Below are positions 22,301 to 31,300 of a stretch of DNA of 64,000 nucleotides, piece after piece; position 1 is the stretch's first letter; every line of letters starts with the position of its first letter. The translations under genes and the position numbers were made by a program. The notes below the pieces were generated by a model. It did not search any database and was not told where the DNA came from. It saw only the letters and a list, made by a program, of their open reading frames with translations. The DNA comes from Asterochloris sp. CNOR1. Lineage: Eukaryota; Chlorophyta; Trebouxiophyceae; Trebouxiales; Trebouxiaceae. Location: positions 4,092,001-4,156,000 of the forward strand of contig OZ017747.1 in assembly GCA_963969365.1 (NCBI GenBank), given 5' to 3'.

Positions 22301-25300
22301 CAGGAGGGCATGGCATCAGTGCTGCAAGTTTCAGGCGTGAATCATGCAGTCAGGCAAGCAGAGCGTGGAAGGATGCTACAGGCAGGGCACGGTGGCAATA
22401 ATGCAGGCAGGCAGGGCATGGCGTCACAGCCGCTCTGAACACGCAGTGCGATGCAGGCAGCTGTTGCTCCTTGTGCCTCTGCCCCCAGCCCGGTTTGCGG
22501 GCAGGGCACAACACCGATGCTGCATGTTTCAAGGATCATGGCTTCAGAGCTGCAGATACTGTATGGCATCAGGGCCATGAGCTTTAAGCCAGCTGGTGCA
22601 AACCTGAAGGCACACAGCTGCCGAGACTTTGGACTCCTGTGAGACAGGGGCAGTGAGTGGCTGCCCTCTTGTGTTTGAGATGCTGTAGGCCTACTGCACG
22701 AGCTCTGGGTTGGGTGACCAGACGCCACAACAATGCCTACACCGTGTCATGGTAACCTGCTCAGCTTTGCCAGTGCACCATTTTTCAGCGGCCCTTGCAG
22801 GAGCATTGACCTGACGAAGGTGGTGTCCCCGGCGCTCCAGCTGCCCCACTCGTCGTTGGTGCGCGTCACCTCCAAGATATACATCGCTGCCGCAGCCAGC
22901 GATGCGGCTGGGTTGCTCTGCTTGCAGCGCGCTGCCACGCTGCGCCACCCCTGCACGGCAGAGCTCAGCTGGCCCCAGCACCCATGGGCACAGCACACAG
23001 TGATTCTGGAATCCATGAATGTGGACATGCAGCCTTTCCCCAAGCACACTCGAGTAGGCTGCAATGGCTGCCTTCATCTACAGACATCCAGCGCCTGTGC
23101 CGCCCGGATGCAGCGCACAGGGTTGGCTGCCGGCATTTTGCCCTTTCAGAGGTGCCATCCGCCTTCAGGCTGCTCCTCGCTGCCCCACTGGCTGCTCAGA
23201 GAGGCCACCACCAGCACCTGGTACAACTCACTGCTAAGTCTAGAATTTCTCTACACTGAGCAGTGAGTTGTACCACACCATGCACTCCCAGCAGCCGAGC
23301 AGGTGGGGGCTGCTGCTTCATGAAGCAACAAATGAGGCAGGCTCACCTCCAGGCTGTCCTGCTGCTCCTGCGAGAACTCCTCCACGTTGCGCTCCACGTA
23401 CTGCTGCGCGCGGTCAAACTGTTCGGTCAGCGCCTCCGAGGGCAGCGCGGCATCCCCTGCAGCGGCGCTCTCCACCAGCAGCTTGGCAGTGGTGCGCCTG
23501 TTCAGGGGCCGCAAGCCAGCGCTGTAGCCTGTGGGGCCTGTGCTGGAGTCCTCTGTGTCCTCTGACACCCAGGAGGCGTTCTCTGAGGGGCTGGTGCCAA
23601 TGATCACGTCCCTGCAGAAGGCTGTCTGGGTCAGCACATAATGGCTGCCAAACGCAAGACTTGCCGTGTCACAGGCCAGTGCGGGAGTCCTCTGAGCCCT
23701 TGGCAACCCAGGACGCACTTACAGAGGGGCTGTAGCAGATGGCTACATCCCTCCAGGGGGCAAGATCGACAGCAACAGCTCAGAAACGGCAGCTGCACCA
23801 TCGGCATCCACAGCAAGGAACCAGATGGACAGCCAAGGCTGACACAAGCCTCAATGTGCAAATTTCAGCAGCGTGCCCCAACAAGAATCAGAGGCAGGTG
23901 CATTCAAGCTTTCACCAGACATACCAGCCAGTGTGCAGTGCCAGGCAAAGTGCCCATATGACCACTGGCTCTCCAAGAATCTCGCCATCCATGGCGATGG
24001 CAGGGGTGTTGGGAGAAGCATCTCAAGCAGCAGGGCCCAGTGGCAACCATGGCTGTGCAGCATGGACGCCAGCAACGTTTGCAGGCCTGGCTGGAGCAGC
24101 ATGGCAGGCTCAGCAATGTATGCAGCGCGACACTCAGCAGGTGCTGCAGCCCGGGCTCACTGAGGATGGACATAGGCGACATTTTGCTTGTGAGCTGAGC
24201 AACTTGCTCAGCACTCTCTACAGCATCCACCAGCACATGTCAGCTGCTGCAGCCCCGGCTCGCTTGGCGCCATTGAGCATGGGACATCAGCAACCGTTCT
24301 TCCTGAGCTGCGCAGCTTTCTGAGCAATATCCACAGTGTTCAGCAGCACAAAGCGGGTGCTGCAGGCCAGGCTCACTTGACGGCGCTGAGCATAGACATG
24401 AGGGACCTCTTCTTCCCCAGCTGGGGCATCGTGGCAGGCGCAGCCGCCGGCCAGCTGCCGCTGCCAGCCCTCCCCCCGCGGCTGCTTGCACTGGTGCTAC
24501 CCATAGATCCGCTCTTCTTCAGCTGGGGGTGCGTGGCGGGGGCCTGGGGCAGGCTGTTCATGTCTGTGGTGGTGCGGCGCATGGCCTGGCGTGGGGGGGT
24601 ATTGAATCCATCCTGCATGTGCAGGCACGGCTGCACTGACAAGCCCAAATAATTCCAGCAAGCCTTGAAGAGGCACACTCACAGCTGCAGCTGCAGGCAC
24701 AGGCACTCATGTCATGAAGATGGGTCTCTTTGCCAGCAATATATGATTGTCTGTAGCAGCATCTAGACTAAAATAGCATGCACCGGGTGGACAAGACCCG
24801 GTGCATCTTCTGTGACACAGCCCTGTTCTTTGCCAGCCTCATAGGAGGCTTTTCTACAGTGTTGCATGATGTTTGCCACCTGTGCCTCCAGACCTGCAGA
24901 CCCACCTCTGAGGCGCCATTCCCCGCTTCCTTCATTGGAGAACGGCCAGGGGTGGCATCTCCGGAGGCCAACCCGCTCTGCCCGTTGGCCCGCCGCGGCT
25001 GGCGCACAGCGCCCCCGCTGGTGACGAGAGCTGCAGCCGCTGCCACGGCAGCCTCGCTGGAGGACGAGGCCCCCGCACTGCTGCGCTGCACGATGGCAGC
25101 TGACAGGGCATCCAGCCACTCGCGGCGGTCCTGCTGGGTGTTGGCGGCCAGATGGTACCTGCACGCCAGAGGGTGTGGGAACTGGTTTTGATTTTGCCAG
25201 ACGTATCTGCAAAATTGGCTGACTTGAGAGTGCCTGCTCATGTGAGCGCTTTTATCCTTGCTGCCAGTTGTCATGGCGGGCTGCCTGTGGTGGCTGCAGT

Positions 25301-26168
25301 GTGCACATGGGTGCCGGCGGAGGGTCAGGCATAGTGCCTGTGAAGCTGGCATGGGTGGTCGCCTGCTCTTGTGGAAGATGCCGCTCCTGGCAGGCTTGAT
25401 CAACCAAGCATGTGGGTGCAAGCTGCAGTGCAAGCAAGCTTGCTGCAACAGGAACATGTTCTCATAGAGCAGGCTTACCTCTTTCCACCAGCAACCTCCA
25501 GATTGAGGCGGTACAGCCGGGTGCCCACCATGCCTGCGGCCTGCAGCATGCAGTGCATCTGCTTGGGCACCGCCCCCAGCACTGCTGGGGTTCTGTGATC
25601 CTGAGCGTGCCCAATGCCAACTTCCAAGGCCCATGCAGCCAGGCCAGTGACAGCAGGAGGCAGCCACTATGCTGTCAGCCGCTGTCTTCAATGACAGCCA
25701 CCATGGGTGAATGACGGTAACATCAGCTGGCCACCAAAGCATGCCCAGTGTGAATCTGACGCAGCTTTTCGTCCATGACATGGCATGCTGGTCAATGTGG
25801 GGTGCAGATCTCTGCGCCAGTGCCCCTTCCCAGGCCTGTCTTCAGCATGCCATATGCCCCTCCTGCTGGTTCTGCAGGCTGAACGCCAAGATGCGAGATC
25901 CCCACCTGCACTCGAGCTCCATCCAGGGGCAGCTCCCCTGCAGGGCCTTCCCCAGTCTCAAGGGCTCTGTAGTAGCACAGCCTCGGCTCAGGCAGCACCT
26001 CAAGAACAAAGTAGCGAGCCCGCCAGTCCTTCAGGACATCTCCTGCAGGGCGGCAAAGGCTTTCTTGCCAAAACATGAAGACTGTAGTGCCCAGGGGGAG
26101 GCAATGCCTGCCGGGCTCAGCAACACACCTCTCTTGTAGAGGAAGCCCTCCTTCATGGTGTTTGGCAT
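10352..26168 (-). CDS. Formin with PH, FH3, FH1 and FH2 domains
   Basis: Twenty-six exons sum to 5292 nt (about 1763 aa): 26129-26168, 25906-26042, 25479-25600, 24906-25158, 24377-24612, 23347-23611, 22811-22950, 22068-22206, 21000-21254, 20457-20572, 20103-20183, 19617-19832, 18978-19132, 18488-18718, 17972-18159, 17640-17783, 17177-17384, 16821-16996, 16216-16343, 15346-15541, 14400-14636, 13953-14090, 13261-13494, 12544-12732, 11746-11922 and 10352-11242. Residues about 5-125 form a PH domain (KEGFLYKR, LKDWRARYFVLE, RREWLDAL), which binds phosphoinositides in other proteins. Residues about 398-529 (WVALFCRLGGAGLLLE, MLTTLCLFSDRGY) and 796-906 (FVNILLETGLLKVV) form an armadillo-like FH3 split by proline-rich exons. 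FH1 lies near 907-975. FH2, about 976-1408, has SFFWDKLPD, KRAENIGIRMSRLR, GNFMNWGTRLGQAAGF and VSFFGENP. FH2 nucleates and processively caps actin filaments. The 355-residue tail is low complexity and ends in LLLEASSDED. The junctions of exons 10-11 need GC donors and are tentative. Confidence 0.9.
12290..12575 (-). repeat. Tandem copies of a donor-side junction in the formin (about 88 bp period)
   Basis: The 3' end of the formin exon 12544-12732 plus its donor recurs at spacings of 87-90 bp: plus-strand GCAGCTGAC at 12558 (true exon), then GCTGGCG near 12470, GCAGCTGGCG at 12383 and at 12293. At the true junction the donor reads GTGAGC. At the copies the same place reads GGCAAC, GTCAGC and GAGAGC, so most have lost a usable donor. 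Confidence 0.85.
15212..15425 (-). repeat. Duplicated donor-side junction in the formin FH2 region (126 bp apart)
   Basis: The end of the exon 15346-15541 and its donor (plus text CTGACCTTCATGAGGTCCA at 15341) is repeated at 15215 with the same 19 bases. Similarity continues for about 80 nt into the exon copy. The downstream copy keeps a GTCAG donor and lies inside the intron. Confidence 0.85.
16326..16600 (-). repeat. Tandem copies of an FH2 exon start (123 and 114 bp apart)
   Basis: The first part of the exon 16216-16343 and its acceptor recurs upstream. The first 34 bases starting CTGGAAGAGCTCC at 16326 are identical at 16449, and a more diverged copy begins near 16563. The 16449 copy also keeps a CTGCAG acceptor. 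This is the youngest-looking example in the window. Confidence 0.88.
18875..18995 (-). repeat. Duplicated donor junctions in the formin proline-rich region
   Basis: The end of the exon 18978-19132 and its GTAAGC donor (plus text CTTACCTGCCCCTTTGG at 18973) recurs at 18912 with an intact GTAAGC donor and at 18879 with a decayed one (GATAAC). Reading on to the 18912 donor would lengthen the exon by 61 nt and shift the frame. Confidence 0.82.
21236..21510 (-). repeat. Tandem copies of an acceptor-side junction before the FH3 exon (82-86 bp period)
   Basis: The text around the acceptor of the exon 21000-21254 (CTGTGCAGCTCCAGAGCC near 21238) recurs near 21322, 21404 and 21490. Flanking GCCTCTGAGG-like and CCGTCC-like text is shared by the copies. 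All extra copies lie in the upstream intron. Confidence 0.82.
21890..22110 (-). repeat. Decayed copies of the FH3 exon 3' end
   Basis: The donor side of the exon 22068-22206 (plus text CACCTCCAGCAGCAGGCCAG near 22046) has two related copies in the downstream intron, near 21898 (CCACCTCCAGCAGGTGCC) and near 21980 (CATCTTCAGGAGCAGGCC). Each is followed by a CGCCCAGGCGG-like block and preceded by a CAAAGGCT-like block. Confidence 0.75.
23219..23275. repeat. Perfect 17-bp inverted repeat with a 23-nt loop
   Basis: TGGTACAACTCACTGCT at 23219-23235 is the exact reverse complement of 23259-23275. The hairpin lies in a formin intron between the exons 22811-22950 and 23347-23611. The pairing does not extend beyond 17 bp on either side. 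Confidence 0.9.
24120..24400 (-). repeat. Tandem copies of a formin donor-side junction (102-114 bp period)
   Basis: The donor side of the exon 24377-24612 (plus text GCTGCAGGCCAGGCTCAC at 24360) recurs at 24246 (GCTGCAGCCCCGGCTCGC) and 24144 (GCTGCAGCCCGGGCTCAC). The donor reads GTGAGC at the true junction and at the far copy, and GCGAGC at the middle one. Confidence 0.8.
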
Positions 26169-27005
26169 TGTCCAGATGTTACTTTACGCTCAACACTCAT
26201 TCCGGAGTTGTGACCAGCAGTTGGCTCCCCAGGCAAATGTCCTCACTCCCAGGCCTCATGCTGGTGGAAGATTTGATGTCTGGGCGCAATTTGGTGACCC
26301 AATGAAATCCAGCCAGACTTCATCTGCTCGTACCGGAATTGTGCCCTGACCTGCCTGCTCTCACTTGTCGCTGAGATACCAAACATGGACAAGAAAGCAG
26401 AGAAGGCTATTCCGAAAGAAAGAGAAGAAAAGGACTCATGATTGGTTGGAGAGGAGGTTCTGTGGTCTGTGTTCTCACTTGAAAAAGACCGTTGTGCAGG
26501 GACACATTGTCTGTCAGCAACTATCTGAGCCCCCAGTCGACAGCATTTCAGGCTGTGAGGCGTTACTAGCATTTATACTGCATGCTGGTCCAGCTGCATG
26601 AGGACCACTGAAGCCAGGACACAACACTTGATCTGCACCTTGATCTACAGTATACATGCTAGTCTGGCCCATGCATGACCGCCCACGCCGGAAAAGAAAT
26701 CGCTATGCCATCGATCGCGATATTGCCTGACCTGTCCTGCAAAAGCTGGCACTCGTCTTCTAAGTCGTCGGCCAGCACGAGAAGGGTTGACAAGACATCT
26801 TGTCAAACTCACAGTGCACCCAACAAGCATGCCAGGCCTATGCTGCCCTCTAAAGACAGGATATCTAGGCAATGACAGGCCTGAGGTGGGCAGTCAGCCT
26901 CGATGCGCACCTTGCTCCTCCTTGGATGCAGTATGGCAACATCCGACCTGGTTCTGCTGCAGGCCGGCAAGGCAGGGTCCCCTTGAGGCTGAGGGCAGCC
27001 AAGAC
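26169..27005. other. Divergent intergenic region between formin and DUF3431 gene
   Basis: The region should hold both promoters and 5' UTRs. An open frame continues upstream of 27006 to an ATG at 26787, but the added residues are Cys-rich and unlike a conserved domain. No TATA element was clear. Confidence 0.4.
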
Positions 27006-28134
27006 ATGCTGCCAGGAACAGGCTCAGTATGGCTCCTGCTAGCACTGCTACTGGGCATGATTGTGCTAAGCCTCGGCATCGCCATGCTGCCAGCAGGCCG
27101 CAGCACAGCCTCGCTGCAGCGCCTGGCGGGCTCCCACACTCCTGGAAGGTTACTGCAGCGCACGGTGTCACCCGCACCGTTCATGCAGCAGCACGAGGAA
27201 CGCCACATTGTGGTGGCGGCCTACAGGGAGGACCTCAGCTGGCTACAGCAGCTCCACATCCCTCAGACCATCTACACCTCGCACAACGCCTCAGCTGAAC
27301 ACCCTATGTGGATCGAGCAGGCCGAGGCGGGCGTGTACCTGCAGTTCATCCTTGAGAGGTATGAAGACCTCCCAGATGCAACACTCTTCATTCAGGCACA
27401 CCAGGCAGCAGAGCACATGCCAGACAAGGCGCCGCTGCTCAAGAGGGTGAGGTGGCGGCAGTGGCCCTATGCCAACCTGCGGTACCAGGGCATCACATCA
27501 GACAAGTGGGGCAACTGGACTGGGGACTGGCTCAACTTGGAGAGTCCTGAGGAGGCACCTCCAGCTCATGAAGTAGTCTGGGACAAGCTGCGCGTTGAGC
27601 AGTCCCGCCTATACGCTGAAGTCTGGCACACACTGATGGAGTCTGAGTTTGGCCCCCTCCCCCGCTTGGTGCATGCCCCCTGCTGCGCTGAGATGCTGGT
27701 CAGTAAACAGCGCATTCTCGCCCACCCCAAGGCGTTTTACCAGGCTGTTTTTGACTGGCTGAGTACACGGACGGAGGAAATCTGGGAGAGTAACAGGTGG
27801 GCCTGCTGCTGGCTGCTGCACCAGCATGTGCCGCTGCCCCACGGCTGTCTGCAATGCGCCTCTCAGGTGCTGCAGCCGTCAGGTGCTGCAGCCATTCTGC
27901 TGCCTGCCATGTGCTGCAGCCTGCAGCCTGCGGAAGACATGTGCCTCTGCCCTTCTGCCGCCTGCTATGTACTGCAGCCTGTGCAAGCCATGCCAGCAAG
28001 CAGCTCAGCGAGCCTCACGAGTGCCTCTGTTTGGCTGCAGATATGCAACCACTCTCGAGTACATGTGGCACATCATGTTTGGCGAGGACCCTATCTATTA
28101 TGCTCCTACTGAGTGCGAGCTCCTCCACTGCTGA
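27006..28134 (+). CDS. DUF3431 protein, type II membrane protein
   Basis: Two exons, 27006-27796 and 28041-28134, give 294 aa. A hydrophobic segment near the N-terminus (residues about 9-30, VWLLLALLLGMIVLSLGIAM) is a signal anchor, so the rest would face the Golgi or ER lumen. The body matches the DUF3431 family: HIVVAAYREDLSWL, then IYTSHN, AGVYLQFILERYEDLPDATL, FIQAHQ, LRYQGI, and the C-terminal EYMWHIMFGEDP encoded by the second exon. The family is widespread in fungi, algae and protists and is thought to be related to glycosyltransferases because of its 'VVxxYxEDLxWL' start and acidic residues, but no activity has been shown. The start at 27006 was chosen because it places the anchor at the N-terminus. 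The intron contains CTGCAGCC-rich short repeats. It is close upstream of the kinesin gene (244 bp) on the same strand. Confidence 0.85.
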
Positions 28135-28378
28135 ACAGCAGCTCCTAGCCCCACAATATTCAATGTATGCCAGTCTCCCTCTCGGCCATATAGCCCCTGC
28201 TGCCATTCAAGTATTAAACTAGCTTTCAGAGAACTCATGAGTACGCTGGCCAGCATCAATACGCTGGGTTGAACTCTGACAGAGAGCAGTTGGCCTGCGT
28301 TGAGCCACTTCCCTTCGAGCTTTTGACTCGGTCAAGGCTGCTGCCTGGGCTCACAGCAAGCTCTGGTATTGCGAGGCC

Positions 28379-31300
28379 ATGAACTCCCTGCTCCAGGGGT
28401 TGTCTGCCCTGCGCACCAGGAGCGCCACAGGCAAAATTAGCCACAGACGTCTGTCTGAGCAATCCGATCAGAGTTTTGGCGATGAGAATGCTGAGCCCAC
28501 AGGTGGTGGGATTTTTGCCATCCCAGACTCAGCAGATCAGGAGTCACTGCCCCTAAAGGATAGCAATGTGCCCGGCAGCACTGGGAAGGCGCTGGACCAT
28601 AAGCAGAAATTGTACAGGAGTGGCTCCCAGAGGCAGAAAGCGCTGCAGGCCCTCACACACATCACAAATGGGGCTCTGCTGGACCCGGTGCGTCACCTCC
28701 TGAGGGTCGCCACATGTGCACAATTTCATTGCTGTGCTTGCACGCAAGGCCGCCCTTGCCATGCAGCTGGGCAAGATGATGGTGATGCTACATTTACTGC
28801 AGCATGCCACGTGGAGGCAGGTTGTACCAGCCCCTGTTGTACCGACCCTGCTCTGCTGTGCAGTCCATGGGCTCTCCAGCGGGCGGCCCTGCTCCCATCT
28901 CGCCCTTCGCAATCCCCAACTCTCGACGAACAGCGCTGGTGGCTTCCCCAGCCCCCAGGCCTCCCATCACCAACACCCGGGCCGATCCAGATGCTGCCTC
29001 GGGGCAATTCGCGGTGCCGCCGCCGCCCACACGGCGCGAGAGGGGGCCAGGCTCAGCCACCAGGGCAGCCCTGGGCAGTCTGCAGGCTGCCAGCTTCACG
29101 CAGCAGCTGCGCCACCTGCAGGTACCATCATCTGGCTCCTTCAGGGAGGCTTGTCAAGGCTCCTAACGCAACACGCACGCTGGCTCCCTCCCATGCCTGG
29201 CGTGCCTGTGCTGGTCATTGTTTTGTGCCTCTGAGTATGTAGGTCTGCATTGCTTGATGGTCTGTGCTTGCATGTGTTCTTATGTGTGTAAGTGCATTGT
29301 ATTCTCTCTGTGGACCAGCAGCATGTAAGTCGATGCTGCTCTGTTTGCCACAATGCAGGACCCCCTGACCACGCCTGCTCGGGGGAGGTGTACAGACCGC
29401 AGCCTGCCGGGCACCCCCAGCGGCGGCAGCGCCCGCAAGCGGGGCACTCCCAAGCCCCTGGCAGCTTCCTTCCAAGGGAGCCTGCTGGCAGCTGCAGCAG
29501 CCGAGCGGGCTGAGCGGGCAGGGAACAATGTGAAGGTGAGACAGGTCTTGACAGCTGCAGCCACAGCCGTGCCCTGTTGCAGGCTGCTGGTGTTATCGTG
29601 GCTGCGTACTCAGGGTGACTTGAGGTGGTGCAGCTCAGCACAGTTCGCCTAAAGAGACGGCTAGCAGCTGCACTTGGGACCATGAGCTGTGGTCAGCGTT
29701 GTCGTAGCCACACTGGGATTTGAGGGCTCTTGTACTGCCTTGTTGTCGAGGCCAGTCTGCACTGCAGTCTCAGGCACAGTCCCCTTGCTGCAGGTGTTTG
29801 TGCGCATCCGGCCCATCAGCGATCTAGAGGCAGCTGCAGGTGGTCTTGCTGTCTGATGTGACTGTGCCGGTCAGATCTGCTGCACTGAGGGCCAACAAGC
29901 TGCTGTCGCCTGCTGCATGGCCTGTACAAAAATGCAGGGTGCCTCATCGACGAGCTGTATTCTGCAGGCAGCGAGTTGTGCCTGCAGCAGCCAACCCCCT
30001 CAAGCCTGTCCATTGCATCAGGCTGTGACTGCCACACCTTCAGCTTTGACAGCATCGCGAGTCCAGATGTGGAGCAGGAGGGCATCTTTCAGCGTGAGCT
30101 TGAGTGAGGTCCTCCGTGTGCCTGTATGTGTCAAGCAAATGAGCAGGCTGGCTCCCAGGCTTCGCTCAGCAACCTGCAGAGCAGTGAGTGCCTGGCTGAC
30201 AGTCTACAGCCTGCAGAAGCTTGTAACTCTTGCCCATCTCTGCCCATCTTTTTCTGCACTCTGCACTGCAGGGGTGGGGCGCCCCATTGTGGAGAACTGC
30301 CTGGCCGGCTACAACAGCTGTGTGTTCGCCTATGGCCAGACCGGCAGCGGCAAGACCTTCACCATGCTGGGCAGGCTGCCTAAGGGAGACATCAGCATCG
30401 CTGCATCCTTCAACGATGTGAGTCTGCCTTGTGCTTGCTGCACAGAGCCAACAGGCAGGAGGGGGAGCACTGGCCATCATTGCGACGCTGAGGTAGCCTG
30501 CATGTGGTCCAGGAGGGGTTGCGTTGCTGCTGGGTAGCAGTGTGCAAAGGCTGAACTTGCCTAATAGAGTGGAAGGTGCAAGGTGCAAGACATGCTGTGT
30601 TGTGGTTGAACCAGTCCTGGAATCATACTGCAGGGCTTGTCAAGCCTTGCAAAGGTCCTTGTGACTGTGCAGGGACGGGGCCTCATCCCGCGCTTGTTTG
30701 AGGAACTGTTCACCCAGATCACGGAGCGGCAGCAGCCCAAGGTGTGGCTTGCTGAATGGCGAGCATGCTCCTGCACACAGCCTTGGGTCAGCAAGCGTAG
30801 CTCCCGTCCACCACACCTGCCGACAGCTGGAGGCGGGCAGGCTCTTTGCATCCGCGGCTAAGCTGTCAGCTGGGCTCATGAGGGCAGGAGCGAGTCTAGG
30901 GCAGGCCAAGCCCAGCAAGGCCGCACACTGCTCTGCAGCAAGTCACTGACACAGCTTGGCCGCCGCAAGGCTCAAGCACATCGTAAACAGAGTTGCCCTT
31001 TGCAGGATGGCATGCACACAGAGTCCATGTGCACCTGCAGCATACTGTTTCGCAGCAGGCCTCTTTCCTGCAGCATGCCCCTGCACGCCAGCTTAAGCAC
31101 AGGCACACCAGCGCCTGCAGTGTGCCTGAGAGGCTCTGCAGGCACAAGAGAGTCAGGTGACGTCACCAAATGAGTGGCCTGCAGGACCGCATGCGCACGG
31201 AGTATACATGCACTTGCAGTGTGCTTGAGATCTACAACGAGGTCATCACAGACCTCTTGGTGGGCACAGGGGACCCCCTCTCCCTGCATCAGCGCCCTCA

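Noticed and set aside
23150-23235. Minus-strand segment resembling part of the formin exon 22811-22950
   Set aside because: It runs into a stop before any donor. The exons on either side join in frame without it.
23219-23275. Hairpin read as a rho-independent terminator or a transposon end
   Set aside because: This is eukaryotic DNA, there is no T tract, and no target-site duplication or transposase lies nearby.
26787-27005. N-terminal extension of the DUF3431 protein
   Set aside because: It is in frame but Cys-rich and unlike the family, and it would bury the signal anchor.
27797-28040. Read-through frame inside the DUF3431 intron
   Set aside because: The open frame is Cys/Ala-rich and repetitive. 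Splicing 27796 to 28041 restores the conserved EYMWHIMFGEDP end.
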